From Wenxinia saemankumensis (GTDB lineage: Bacteria; Pseudomonadota; Alphaproteobacteria; Rhodobacterales; Rhodobacteraceae): a stretch of DNA of 64,000 nt. Positions 37,991-46,762 of the stretch are shown one piece after another. Below the pieces are notes generated by a model. That model ran no database searches and was not told the DNA's origin. It worked only from the letters and a program-made list of their open reading frames with translations. Position 1 is the stretch's first letter. Each line of letters opens with the position of its first letter. Made by a program: the position numbers and the translations under genes. The stretch is from contig NZ_FQYO01000005.1 in the NCBI RefSeq assembly GCF_900141735.1, positions 186,001-250,000 on the forward strand, read 5' to 3'.

Positions 37991-39766
37991 TCAGCCGTCC
38001 TGGCCGCCCGTGGCGGGGGCCGCGTCCTCGAGCTTGAGCTGCGCGGAGCGGCGCCCCTGCCAGACATTGACCTCGAGACGGCCCGCGACATGGAAACGGG
38101 CGCCGCCATGGGCCATCAGCGCGCGGCCGAGCTCCGTCTCGACCGCGCCGAAGGCGATGCCGTCCAGGCGGGGGCCGGTTCCGTCGCCGACGGCGATCTT
38201 CAGGTGCCCCTGGCCGACCTCCTTGGCCAGCATCACCCGGCAATCGGGCAGGGCGAATCGCGGCGCCGGCGCGCCCTGGCCGAACGGCCCGGCGGTCTCG
38301 AGCCGGTCGATCAGCTCGACGGTGGCCGCGCCCGGCATCAGCAGCCCGTCGAGCCGCAGGTCGCGCGGGCCCCCCGCGCCGGCGCCCTGCCGGGCGAGCA
38401 GCTCGCCGAGGCGCGCCATCGCGGCCTCGATCCGGCCCTCCTCCACCGTCAGGCCGGCCGCCATGCGGTGGCCGCCGCCCTTCAGCACCAGCCCCTCGGC
38501 AGCGAGGCGCTGTATCGCGGCGCCGATATCCACCCCGGCCACCGACCGGGCCGAGCCCTTGCCGATGCCGTCCTCGATCCCGATCACGACGGCGGGCCGG
38601 TTCGTCGCCTCCTTCACCCGGGCCGCGACGATGCCGACCACGCCCGGATGCCAGCCGGCCCCCGCGGCCCAGGCAAGGGGGCCGTCGGCCCGCGCCTCGG
38701 CCTGCGCCATCGCCGCCGTCCTGACCTGCGCCTCGATCTCGCGCCGTTCGGCGTTCAGGGCGTCGAGCCGCTCGGCCAGGGCCTGCGCCTCGTGCGGATC
38801 GGCCGTCGAGAGCAGTCGCGCCCCGAGATTGGCCATGCCGATCCGCCCGCCCGCGTTGATCCGGGGGCCGAGCATGTAGCCGAGGTGATAGGCCGTGGGC
38901 GCCCCGTCCATCCCGGCCACGTCGGCCAGCGCCCTGAGACCCGGACGCTCGCGCAGGGCCATCCGGTGCAGGCCGGCCCGGACGAGGGCGCGGTTCACCC
39001 CGATCAGCGGCGCCACGTCGGCCACGGTGGCGAGCGCGACGAGGTCCATCAGGCCCATGAGGTCGGGCAGGGGGCCGCCGCGCGGCCGCAGCCGGCGGTT
39101 CAGCTCCACCAGGACGAGGAAGACGACGGAGGCGGCGCAGAGATGGCCCAGCGCCCCGTCCTCGTCCTGCCGGTTCGGGTTCACCACGGCGACGCAATCG
39201 GGCAGCGTCTCGCCTCCGAGATGGTGGTCGAGGACGATCACGTCCGCGCCCCTCGCCGCCGCGATCGGCCCGTGGGAAAGCGTGCCGCAATCGACGCAGA
39301 CGATCAGGTCGTGGCGCGCGGCGAGCCCCGCCATCGCCGCCTCGTTCGGGCCGTAGCCCTCGTCGATCCGGTCGGGAACGTAGAGCGTCGCGTCCCGCCC
39401 CATCTGCCGCAGCCAGCAGATCAGCAGCGCGGCCGAAGCGCCGCCGTCCACGTCGTAATCGGCGAAGACGGCGATCCGCTCGCGCCGGTCCAGCGCCGCG
39501 ACGAGCCGCGCGGCGGCGGGATCCATGTCGCGCAGGATCATGGGATCGGGGAGGAGGTCGCGCACCTTGGGGTCGCAATGGGCCGCCGCATCCTGAGGCG
39601 CGATGCCGCCGCGCACGAGCAGGGCGCAGAGCGCGCGGGGCAGGCGGGTCGCCTGCTCCATCGCCAGGGTCAGCCGCTCGTGCTCGGCGCCGGGCCCGAC
39701 CCAGCGGCGCTGGCCGAGCGAGCGTTCGACGCGCAGGAAGGCGGCTGGGAGGGGGGCGTCCTTCAT
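37991..39766 (-). CDS. recJ: Single-stranded-DNA-specific 5'-3' exonuclease RecJ
   Basis: DHH-family exonuclease used in RecF-pathway recombination, mismatch and base excision repair. Motifs are AVFADYDVDGGASAALL (motif I), VCVDCGTLS and VIVLDHHLGGE (DHH), GPRINAGGRIG, and DHHA1 motif GGGHRMAAGLTV; the OB-fold C-terminus ends at LKLEDA. At 591 residues the length is normal. The start at MKDAPLPAAFLRVERSLGQRRW is the conserved beginning; the ribosome site is weak. It is downstream of glpX (164-base gap) in the Rhodobacteraceae order hom-glpX-recJ. Confidence 0.96.
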   Translation of the reverse strand: MKDAPLPAAFLRVERSLGQRRWVGPGAEHERLTLAMEQATRLPRALCALLVRGGIAPQDAAAHCDPKVRDLLPDPMILRDMDPAAARLVAALDRRERIAVFADYDVDGGASAALLICWLRQMGRDATLYVPDRIDEGYGPNEAAMAGLAARHDLIVCVDCGTLSHGPIAAARGADVIVLDHHLGGETLPDCVAVVNPNRQDEDGALGHLCAASVVFLVLVELNRRLRPRGGPLPDLMGLMDLVALATVADVAPLIGVNRALVRAGLHRMALRERPGLRALADVAGMDGAPTAYHLGYMLGPRINAGGRIGMANLGARLLSTADPHEAQALAERLDALNAERREIEAQVRTAAMAQAEARADGPLAWAAGAGWHPGVVGIVAARVKEATNRPAVVIGIEDGIGKGSARSVAGVDIGAAIQRLAAEGLVLKGGGHRMAAGLTVEEGRIEAAMARLGELLARQGAGAGGPRDLRLDGLLMPGAATVELIDRLETAGPFGQGAPAPRFALPDCRVMLAKEVGQGHLKIAVGDGTGPRLDGIAFGAVETELGRALMAHGGARFHVAGRLEVNVWQGRRSAQLKLEDAAPATGGQDG

Positions 39767-39930
39767 GGGGCGGGGAGTATCCCGCCTCGCGGTCCGGGAC
39801 CAGCCCCGCGCGATCCCGCCGCGGCAGCCGCGATCCGCCGCGTCGCCCCCCCTCCGCATGGAAAGGGAAAACCGCGGCGCCCCGACGAAGCCGGGAGCGG
39901 CGCCGCAGAAGGGCGCGCCCGGCCCCCGCC

Positions 39931-40908
39931 CTACCTGACCGGGTTGCGGTAGATCATCCGCCGGACCGACCCCGTCTTGGACCGCATGAGGATCGTCTCG
40001 GCCGTGACGTGGCCGGGGTCGCGCCGGATGCCGGGCACGAGGCTGCCGTCGGTGACGCCGGTCGCGGCGAAGATCACGTCGCCGGTGACGAGGTCGTCGC
40101 GGGTATAGACCCGGTCGAAATTGGTGATCCCCGCCTTCTTCGCGCGGTTCCGCTCGTCCTCGTTCCGGAACAGCAGCTTGCCGTACATCTGCCCGCCCAT
40201 GCATTTCAGCGCGGCGGCGGCGAGCACGCCCTCGGGCGCGCCGCCCGATCCCATGTACATGTCGATGCCCGTCCGGGCGGTATCGGCCGTGTGCATGACG
40301 CCCGCGACGTCGCCGTCGGTGATCAGGCGGATCGCCGCGCCGGTCGAGCGGATCTCGGCGATCATCTCCTCGTGGCGGGGGCGCTCCAGCACGCAGACGG
40401 TGATGTCCGTGACCGAGCAGCCCCGGGCGGCGGCGAGCGCGCTCACGCGTTCCGCCGGGCTCATGGCGAGGGTCACCACGCCGGGCTTGAAGCCGGGACC
40501 GATCGCGAGCTTGTCCATGTAGACGTCGGGCGCATGCAGCAGCGTGCCGCGCGGGGCCATCGCGATGACGGTCAGGGCGTTCGGCATGTCCTTCGCCGTC
40601 AGGGTCGTCCCCTCGAGCGGGTCGAGCGCGATGTCCACCTCGGGGCCGGCCCCGGCGGCATGGCCCGCGCCCACCTCCTCGCCGATGAAGAGCATCGGTG
40701 CCTCGTCGCGCTCGCCCTCGCCGATCACGACGGTGCCGCGGATGTCCAGCATGTTGAGCTGGTTGCGCATGGCGTTCACCGCCGCCTGGTCGGCGGCCTT
40801 CTCGTCGCCGCGGCCGATCAGGTCGGCGCAGGCGATGGCCGCCGCCTCCGAGACCCGGGCGAGGCCGAGCGAAAGCAGGCGGTCGTGGAATTCGGGAGCG
40901 TCGGGCAT
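39931..40908 (-). CDS. glpX: Fructose-1,6-bisphosphatase, class II
   Basis: Gluconeogenic phosphatase of the GlpX type, 325 residues. Characteristic segments are IGRGDEKAADQAAVNAMR, GTVVIGEGERDEAPMLFIGE, DIALDPLEGTTLTAKDMPNA, and MYMGSGGAPEGVLAAAALKC. The metal-binding Glu/Asp residues are all present. In alphaproteobacteria the enzyme can also act on sedoheptulose bisphosphate. It is between hom (319-base gap containing repeats) and recJ. Confidence 0.96.
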   Translation of the reverse strand: MPDAPEFHDRLLSLGLARVSEAAAIACADLIGRGDEKAADQAAVNAMRNQLNMLDIRGTVVIGEGERDEAPMLFIGEEVGAGHAAGAGPEVDIALDPLEGTTLTAKDMPNALTVIAMAPRGTLLHAPDVYMDKLAIGPGFKPGVVTLAMSPAERVSALAAARGCSVTDITVCVLERPRHEEMIAEIRSTGAAIRLITDGDVAGVMHTADTARTGIDMYMGSGGAPEGVLAAAALKCMGGQMYGKLLFRNEDERNRAKKAGITNFDRVYTRDDLVTGDVIFAATGVTDGSLVPGIRRDPGHVTAETILMRSKTGSVRRMIYRNPVR

Positions 40909-40970
40909 CGGGGATCTCGCGCAGGAAGGGGCGTCTACGGGATGCCAGTCGCAGGCGCAGGACACAATGG

Positions 40971-41030
40971 TGTGAACGCTAACGCCGGGGTGTGAACGCC
41001 AACGCCGGGGTCTGAACGCCAACGCCGGCG
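40971..41030. repeat. Three exact-length 20-base tandem repeats
   Basis: TGTGAACGCTAACGCCGGGG, TGTGAACGCCAACGCCGGGG and TCTGAACGCCAACGCCGGCG follow one another without gaps, 62 bases upstream of the glpX start. One or two changes separate the units. This is in the hom-glpX gap. Confidence 0.75.
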
Positions 41031-41050
41031 CGGGGCCTGCCTGTCTGTCC

Positions 41051-41113
41051 GGGGAGGGGGCTCCGCCCCCGCTCGCTGCGCGAGCCCCCCGGAGTATTTG
41101 CGGCAAGATAAGG
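41051..41113 (-). repeat. Dispersed repeat with stem-loop, copy 1 (hom-glpX gap)
   Basis: A GGGGGCTCCGCCCCC stem and GCTCG..CGAGC inner stem are followed by CCGGAGTATTTGCGGCAAGA (41089-) and TAAGG. A copy with the same 23-base core differing at one base is at 61601-61623. This GGAGTATTT..GCAAGAT element is a widespread intergenic repeat of Rhodobacteraceae. Here it lies 3' of hom and may end its transcript. Confidence 0.65.
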
Positions 41114-41227
41114 GGGGCGGGGTCGCGCCCGGGGGGCGGAGGAGCGCGCGACCGGCGCGGGGCGGGGGGAGCGGGCCGACGGGGCGCTGCCATCCGGCAG
41201 CGCCTTCGGGATCGGGAGGCGGTTGGC

Positions 41228-42514
41228 TCAGAGTTCCTCGATCCGCAAGGCGACGGCGCTCTCGGCAACGACGCCGGTCGCGTCCATCGCGGCGATTGCC
41301 TCCTCCAGCGCGCCGCGCGTTGTGCGGTGGGTGACGATCAGGACGGGGGCGGTGCCCTCGGCGTGGTCGTATTGCCGCATCCGGTCGATGGAGATGCCGG
41401 CCTCGCCGAGGGCGCGGGCGATCTTGGCCAGCGCGCCGGGTTTGTCGACCAGCGTCATGCGCAGGTAGTAGGGTGCGGGCACCGCCGCGACGGCGGCGCG
41501 GGCCGCGCGCAGTCCGGTGGCGGGCTGGCCGAAGACCGGCAACCGGATCCCGCGGGCGAGATCCATGACGTCGGCCATCACCGCGCTCGCCGTCGGCCCC
41601 TCGCCCGCGCCGGCGCCCCGCAGCACGATCTGGCCGACGCTGTCGCCCTCGAGCACGACCATGTTCGTGCCGCCCTCGAGCTGCCCCAGCGGCGAGGAGG
41701 CGGGGACGAGACAGGGCGTCATCCGCTGCTCCAGCCCCCGCCCGGTCATCCGGGCGACGCCGAGCAGCTTGATCCGGTACCCCATGTCGGCGGCGTGGCG
41801 GATGTCGTCGATGCTGACCGAGCCGATCCCTTCCAGCCGGACGTTCGGGAAGTCGACCCGCGTGCCGAAGGCGATGGCCGAGAGGAGCGCCAGCTTGTGG
41901 GCCGCGTCGATCCCGCCCACGTCGAGTTCGGGATCGGCCTCCAGGTAGCCGAGGCCGTCCGCCTCGGCGAAGGCCTCATCATAGGTCAGGCCGGCGTTCT
42001 CCATCCGCGTCAGGATGTAGTTGCAGGTGCCGTTCATCACGCCGAGGATGCGGGTCACCTCGTTCCCCGCGAGCCCCTCGGTCAGCGCCTTGACCACCGG
42101 GATGCCGCCCGCGACGGCGGCCTCGAAGCGGATCGCGGCGCCCGCGCGCTCCGCCGTCTCGGCCAGCGCCTGCCCGTGGATGGCGAGCAGCGCCTTGTTG
42201 GCGGTGACGACGTCGTGGCCGGCCTCGAGCGCGGCTTCGGTCGCGTCCTTGGCCGGGCCATCGGCACCGCCCATCAGCTCGACGAAGAGATCGATGTCGG
42301 GGCGGCGGGCCAGCGCGACGGGATCGTCCTCCCACCCATAGGCCGAGAGGTCGACGCCCCTGTCCTTGTCCCGGCTGCGGGCCGAGACGGCGACGATCTC
42401 GACCGGGCGGCCGGCGCGCGCGGCGAGCGTGGCGCCGTGGCGCTGGACGATGCGGACCACGCCGCGGCCGACCGTGCCGAGACCGGCGATACCGAGGCGG
42501 ATGGGATCGGGCAT
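41228..42514 (-). CDS. hom: Homoserine dehydrogenase
   Basis: Reduces aspartate semialdehyde to homoserine for threonine and methionine. The 428-residue enzyme starts MPDPIRLGIAGLGTVGRGVVRI (NAD(P) motif, 9-15). The central SVMAD... catalytic part contains GVMNGTCNYILTRMENAGLTYDEAFAEADGLGYLEADPELDVGGIDAAHKLALL with the active lysine, and the C-terminal ACT domain begins near 350 (YYLRMTLVDKPGALAKIARAL). Threonine feedback inhibition is expected. First gene of the hom-glpX-recJ series. Confidence 0.97.
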   Translation of the reverse strand: MPDPIRLGIAGLGTVGRGVVRIVQRHGATLAARAGRPVEIVAVSARSRDKDRGVDLSAYGWEDDPVALARRPDIDLFVELMGGADGPAKDATEAALEAGHDVVTANKALLAIHGQALAETAERAGAAIRFEAAVAGGIPVVKALTEGLAGNEVTRILGVMNGTCNYILTRMENAGLTYDEAFAEADGLGYLEADPELDVGGIDAAHKLALLSAIAFGTRVDFPNVRLEGIGSVSIDDIRHAADMGYRIKLLGVARMTGRGLEQRMTPCLVPASSPLGQLEGGTNMVVLEGDSVGQIVLRGAGAGEGPTASAVMADVMDLARGIRLPVFGQPATGLRAARAAVAAVPAPYYLRMTLVDKPGALAKIARALGEAGISIDRMRQYDHAEGTAPVLIVTHRTTRGALEEAIAAMDATGVVAESAVALRIEEL

Positions 42515-42791
42515 GGGGCGGGTCCGGGCTGGTTTCGGGGCTGGTTTCGGGGCGGGCGTCGGAAGGCGCGGGTTGCGCCGCCGCGAGGCCTAGCCGGTTC
42601 GGCGCGCCAGTTCAACGCGCGCGGCCGTCCGGGCGCGCGCGGGCCGAGAGTGCCGCAGGGCCGAGGAAGAGGGGTGCGCCCGGTGGCCGCGTCCGGGAGG
42701 ACCGCCTGCCGGCGCGGGGGGCGCGCGGCCGGCGACGGCGTCCGCGACAGGTCCGCGACGGGGTGGGGGAGGCCCGCCGCGGGACCGGGCC
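42515..42791. other. GC-rich gap between hom and a small lipoprotein gene
   Basis: No gene is supported. Two overlapping copies of GCTGGTTTCGGGG (period 12, 42528-42552) lie just upstream of hom; the rest is simple GC-rich sequence. Confidence 0.35.
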
Positions 42792-43088
42792 TCAGGGGTA
42801 CAGCGGCGCGAGGTCCACGCCGCCTGCGATCCGTGCGGCTGCCGGGGCGGGCAGGACCGGGCCGCGCAGCGCGGCGGCGCGGGCGTTCAGCGCGCCGATG
42901 CGTCCCGACAGGGCGGGGGCGGGATCGGCGGCGCCGGGCCGGTCCGCGGCCGCCAGGATCGGCCCCAGCGGCGCGAGGGCGGGGGGCGGACCGACCTCGG
43001 CCACGCCGGGCAGGCGCGCCTCGATCCCGGGCGCTGCGGCGCAGGCGCAGAGAAGGAGGACCGGCAGGGGGGCGAGGCGGCGGGGCAT
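42792..43088 (-). CDS. Small putative lipoprotein
   Basis: 98-residue predicted lipoprotein. The N-terminus MPRRLAPLPVLLLCACAAAPG has a signal sequence and a lipobox LCAC (Cys17). The mature part is Pro/Ala-rich (GPPPALAPLGPILAAADRPGAA) with a C-terminal GRIGALNARAAALRGPVLPAP helix. AAGGA lies at a suitable distance before the ATG. It may follow the pattern of alphaproteobacterial small lipoproteins upstream of hom, but I do not recognise it and the sequence is low in complexity, so it could be non-functional. Confidence 0.5.
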   Translation of the reverse strand: MPRRLAPLPVLLLCACAAAPGIEARLPGVAEVGPPPALAPLGPILAAADRPGAADPAPALSGRIGALNARAAALRGPVLPAPAAARIAGGVDLAPLYP

Positions 43089-43110
43089 GCGTCCTTCATC
43101 CCCCGGCCCC

Positions 43111-43275
43111 GGGTCGCTTGGCAAGGGCGACCCGAGAGGGGTGCGTCGCGCAAGGCCGACCCGGGGCGGGATCGCCGTGCAACGCCCGCCAGGGCCGGGG
43201 TCGTCGTGCAAGGGCGAGCCGGGACGGGATCGCCGAGCAAGGCCGACCCGGGCCGGGGTCGCTGCGCGAGGGCGG
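43111..43275. repeat. Degenerate 29-base tandem repeat, about six units
   Basis: Units such as GGGGTCGTCGTGCAAGGGCG (then AGCCGGGAC) and GGGATCGCCGAGCAAGGCCG (then ACCCGGGCC) recur every 27-30 bases from 43111 to 43275. The middle units are exactly 29 bases apart. It occupies the promoter-side gap between two divergent genes. Not a CRISPR array: there are no unique spacers. Confidence 0.65.
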
Positions 43276-43332
43276 GTGCTGGCCCCCCGCGCCGGGAGGC
43301 GCTAGCACGTAGACGGCAAGCGGAGAGGCTGC

Positions 43333-43860
43333 ATGGACCCGGACGATCCCTTCGACACGCGGCGCGACCTCGCCGCAGCCGGCCCGCGCCGGGTGGCGGC
43401 CGTGGCGGCGCTGGCCCTGCTCGGCCTGGTCCTCGTCTGGCTCGGCCTCGGCGCGGCGCCGGTGGAGGGGCGCGAGAGCCACCCGCTCGGCCGGGTCGCC
43501 CTGCTGGCGCTGGGCGTCCTCGCCCTTGTCGGGGCCGAGGCGGTGCGGCGGGCCACGGCGCGGGCGCTGATCCTCGACCGCACGGGCCTGCACGACGACC
43601 GCGGCCGGATGCTGGCCCGCTGGGAGGAGATCGCCCGCGTCGATCGCGGCGCCTTCGCCTTCAAGCCGTCCAACGGGTTCGTCCTGCACCTGACCGGCCG
43701 CGCGCCGCGCGGCTGGGCGCCGGGCCTGTGGTGGCGGATCGGGCGGCGGGTCGGTATCGGCGGCGTGCTGAACGCCCGCGCCTCCCGCGTGATGGCCGAG
43801 GAGATCGCGATGCGGCTGGCCCTGTCCCGGCAGGGGCCGGGAGGCGGCGGCCGGGGCTGA
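43333..43860 (+). CDS. Membrane protein of unknown function with PH-like domain
   Basis: 175-residue protein with two transmembrane helices (about 19-39 and 52-68). The cytoplasmic C-terminal domain carries ALILDRTGLHDDRGRMLARWEEIARVDRGAF, a pattern of bacterial PH-like (STM3941-type) domains, and WWRIGRRVGIGGVLNARASRVMAEEIAMRLAL. No enzyme residues are visible. GGAG precedes the ATG. Conserved but uncharacterised in Rhodobacteraceae, so far as I can judge. It converges on the first tad operon. Confidence 0.72.
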   Translation: MDPDDPFDTRRDLAAAGPRRVAAVAALALLGLVLVWLGLGAAPVEGRESHPLGRVALLALGVLALVGAEAVRRATARALILDRTGLHDDRGRMLARWEEIARVDRGAFAFKPSNGFVLHLTGRAPRGWAPGLWWRIGRRVGIGGVLNARASRVMAEEIAMRLALSRQGPGGGGRG

Positions 43861-44013
43861 CCCTCCGCGCTGCGCACCGGGGCATCCGGCGCGGCCGGAC
43901 GGAGAGGGGGCCACCCGGCGACCGCCCGGGGCGCAGCCTTCGGGCAGGTCATCCCCCGGGGGCGGGCGGCGGCCCGCGGGGCGAAGATACCGGTGCCCGG
44001 CCCCCGGTGACCC

Positions 44014-44601
44014 TCAGCAGACCGCGTCGAGGAACGAGCCTTCCGGATCCTCGTTGAAGCAGAGCTGGCCGCCGCGGGGCCGCGTCACCACGAAGTCCTC
44101 GAAGGTGAAGGCGTCGATCCCGACGCGGAATCCCGGCTCGTAATCGACCCAGGTCTCGACGACGATGGCCCGCTCGACGGGGGACATGACGGGGATCTGC
44201 GCGCGTGCGGCGGCGAGCCCCGCATCGGTCAGGGCCGGCGGGCCGCCCCGCGGCTCGGACCAGCGGACGACGTAGCGGTCCTCGTCCGCGTCGTAGCCGA
44301 TCACCGTGACCCGCAGGGCCATCGGCTCGTCGCCCCCGACGAGGAACTGCTGCAGCTCGGACATCGTGTCGATGAAGGCGGGGGTGACGTAGCTCGTCTC
44401 GCGGCTCAGCGTGTCGCCGATCGTGTAGGCCGCCTTGATGTTGACGGTCTGCGCCCGGTAGGCGTCGAAGAAGACGTAGGTGCCCAGGTAGCACCACAGG
44501 ATCGCCGGCAGCATGATCACCGCCTCGACGGTGACGCTGCCGTCCTCGCGCCGGAACGGGGCGGACGCCGACGCGGCGAGGGCGTGCAGCGCGGCCCTCA
44601 C
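44014..44601 (-). CDS. TadE-like pilus protein (second TadE of operon 1)
   Basis: 195-residue minor-pilin-like protein of the TadE/F group. The N-terminal segment REDGSVTVEAVIMLPAILWC has the conserved glutamate five residues after the expected prepilin cleavage glycine (EDG-SVTVE). A large mature domain contains SETSYVTP...MSELQQFLVGG and VETWVDYEPGFRVGIDAFTFEDF, with two C-terminal cysteines. The GTG start overlaps the stop of the preceding TadE gene (GTGA). It is paralogous to the protein at 51120-51731. Confidence 0.85.
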   Translation of the reverse strand: MRAALHALAASASAPFRREDGSVTVEAVIMLPAILWCYLGTYVFFDAYRAQTVNIKAAYTIGDTLSRETSYVTPAFIDTMSELQQFLVGGDEPMALRVTVIGYDADEDRYVVRWSEPRGGPPALTDAGLAAARAQIPVMSPVERAIVVETWVDYEPGFRVGIDAFTFEDFVVTRPRGGQLCFNEDPEGSFLDAVC

Positions 44602-45122
44602 GGCTCCACCACGAAGGACGAGGTGGCGATCAGCGCGTAGGATCCGTCGGATCGGCGGGGCAGCGAGGCGCCGAGGCCCGTCGTCGGGAACATCGGGTCG
44701 AACAGCGCGCAGACCCGCAGGATCATCAGCTGGTTGCGCCCGCCCTGCTGCCAGCTGCGCGGCGGCAGGTCCGGCTCGGCATGGTCCACGCAATCGGCGC
44801 CGTCCATCTCGACCGGCGCGCCGGCCCAGACGTCGATCCGGCGCATCTCGAGCTTCACCTCCGCCGCGCAGCCGCGCAGTACGGGCAGGTTCTCGCAGAG
44901 AGCCGCGACGAGCGTGTCGTGGTCCCCGTCCTCGAGCGTGCCGATCCGTACCCCGCGCACGGCGAGGTCGAGCGCGCGGTCCAGCATGACGTGCCGCGTC
45001 ATCAGCATCCCCAGCTCGAAGCTCGACAGCAGCAGCAGGATGAAGCCCGGCAGCAGGATCACGAATTCCAGCGTGGCCGAACCGCTTTCGTCTCGGGCGA
45101 GGAAGGCGCGCAGCCAGCTCAC
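44598..45122 (-). CDS. TadE-like pilus protein (first TadE of operon 1)
   Basis: 174-residue single-pass pseudopilin-like protein. ARDESGSATLEFVILLPGFILLLLSSFELG is the TadE signature with the TLEF motif. The mature part has several cysteines (CENLPVLRGC, DCVDHAE, RVCALFDPMFP). It begins with GTG in an overlap with the VWA gene stop and ends in an overlap with the next GTG. Closely resembles the protein at 50593-51123, sharing TRHVML.RALDLAVR and LRVCALFDPMFP..GLGAS. Confidence 0.87.
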   Translation of the reverse strand: MSWLRAFLARDESGSATLEFVILLPGFILLLLSSFELGMLMTRHVMLDRALDLAVRGVRIGTLEDGDHDTLVAALCENLPVLRGCAAEVKLEMRRIDVWAGAPVEMDGADCVDHAEPDLPPRSWQQGGRNQLMILRVCALFDPMFPTTGLGASLPRRSDGSYALIATSSFVVEP

Positions 45123-46762
45123 TGGGTCAGCCTCAGCGCGCTGATCTGATGGGCGATCGCCATGTAGACGTCGGTGATCCGGTCGCCTTCGGCGGTGTAG
45201 AAGTTCTGCGGCGTCGAGGCGCAATCGGCCAGCGGCTGGGCGAATTCGGAATAGACCTCGAACCCGATCGAGAAGACGGTGATCCCGGCCGCGTCGGCGG
45301 CGTCGCAGATCCGGTTCAGGCGGTCGTTCTTCACCGGCTCGTCCAGGTAGTCCACGCTTGCCCAGAACCAGTCGACATAGGCCTGGTCGTTGCCGGTCTG
45401 GTTGCGCCGGAAATCGTAGGCATGGCCGCGCACGCTGACGCGGGCGAAGAGGTCCGGCCAGGTGAGGCGGCGCCAGGTGGTGGTCCCGACACGCTCCTGC
45501 GTGCGGGCGTCCGCAGGCCCCGAGATGGTCAGGGCGGGGATGGACTCGAACCGGCGGGTATCGGGATCGAACAGGTTCTCGCCCGGCCGGCCGTCGCCGT
45601 CGCGGTCGCCGACCTCGAAGTCCTGGACCCGGATCCGCGTGCCGTCGGTCCAGATGTCGGACAGGCCGGACCGGAACGCGTCCCGCATCTCGTAGTGGAA
45701 ACGGTTGTAGCCGTCCGACATGACGATCAGGATCTTCCGCGTATTGGGGCGATCGTAGTCGAACGGACGCCCGGCCATCGCCGGACCCACCTCGCCGCTG
45801 GCGATCATCCCGTCGATGACGGGGCGGGCCGAGGGGTCGAGCAGCGCCGCCCCCCATTTCACGCCCATCTCGATCGAGGTCATGTCCTGCGTGCCGAGCG
45901 CCGCGATCATCCGCCGGATCCCGTCCTCGTCGTTCGAGACCGGCAGGATCACGGCCGCCGGGTCGGTGTTGCAATTGGCGAAGTAGAACTGGCGGTAGGG
46001 ATGGGACGCGCCCCCCGTCCGGGCATCCATGTGCCCGCCCTGGCGGAGGGGATGCGTCGGCGGGATCCCGGCGCTGTCGTAGACGTCGTCCGGCAGGTCC
46101 ACGCAGAAGCTGTATTCGTGGTCGAGCGGCACGTCGTACTGCGCGATCATCCCCCGGGGGAGCGAGACCTGGGTGGCATAGGGGACGACCGAGAAGCTGA
46201 CGTAATCGGGGCCGTACTCGTCGAACATGTAGGCGACGAAGGTGTCGGCGGCGGAGCGGAGGTTCTCGATCCGGCGGTTCTGCGCCATCGAGCCCGAGAT
46301 GTCGACGACGAGCGCGATCTCGAGGCTCTGGCGCTGCTCGCTCGCGACCGAGGCGGCGGGGGCGAGCAGCGACTCGATCCCGACCAGCGGCAGGAAGATC
46401 GCCGGCATGTCGGCGCTGGCGGTCGCGGTGACGGTGCGCTCGTTCGCCTGCTGCTGCACCTCGACCCGGCCCAGATTGGCGGTCAGGCCGGCCGCGTCGA
46501 TGTAGCTTTGCACCACGTCGCGCGGCTGCAGCTCGTTGTCGAGCGACGCGGCGGCGAGGACCGCCCGGTCCAGCGTCGTCTGCAGCCGGGCACGGCTGTT
46601 CTCGAACCGCACGAAATCCACCGCCATGCCGGCGACGATCAGCATCAGGATGATCATGAAGAGGGCGAAGACGACCATGCTTCCCTCCTCGCCCCGCGCG
46701 AAGCGGGCGAGGCGCGGCCCGGCGCCGGCACGCCGTCCTCGCTGCGGGGTCGGATGCATCAT
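45119..46762 (-). CDS. TadG-like protein with von Willebrand A domain (operon 1)
   Basis: 547-residue surface/periplasmic protein anchored by an N-terminal TadG-type helix (FARGEEGSMVVFALFMIILMLIVAGMAVDFVRFE, about 24-58). A VWA domain starts near 150 (LEIALVVDISGSMAQ) with the metal-ion site DISGS and a later IVMSDGYNRF strand. VWA domains bind ligands through a metal, and TadG proteins are membrane-associated parts of Flp/Tad pilus systems. No tadA, tadZ, cpaB or pilin gene is nearby. Starts MMHPTPQRG; GAGGG precedes it. Paralogous to the protein at 48929-50596. Confidence 0.9.
   Translation of the reverse strand: MMHPTPQRGRRAGAGPRLARFARGEEGSMVVFALFMIILMLIVAGMAVDFVRFENSRARLQTTLDRAVLAAASLDNELQPRDVVQSYIDAAGLTANLGRVEVQQQANERTVTATASADMPAIFLPLVGIESLLAPAASVASEQRQSLEIALVVDISGSMAQNRRIENLRSAADTFVAYMFDEYGPDYVSFSVVPYATQVSLPRGMIAQYDVPLDHEYSFCVDLPDDVYDSAGIPPTHPLRQGGHMDARTGGASHPYRQFYFANCNTDPAAVILPVSNDEDGIRRMIAALGTQDMTSIEMGVKWGAALLDPSARPVIDGMIASGEVGPAMAGRPFDYDRPNTRKILIVMSDGYNRFHYEMRDAFRSGLSDIWTDGTRIRVQDFEVGDRDGDGRPGENLFDPDTRRFESIPALTISGPADARTQERVGTTTWRRLTWPDLFARVSVRGHAYDFRRNQTGNDQAYVDWFWASVDYLDEPVKNDRLNRICDAADAAGITVFSIGFEVYSEFAQPLADCASTPQNFYTAEGDRITDVYMAIAHQISALRLTQ

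Noticed and set aside
43111-43275. CRISPR array
   Set aside because: The repeat runs continuously with 29-base periodicity and no unique spacers between units; no cas gene is nearby.
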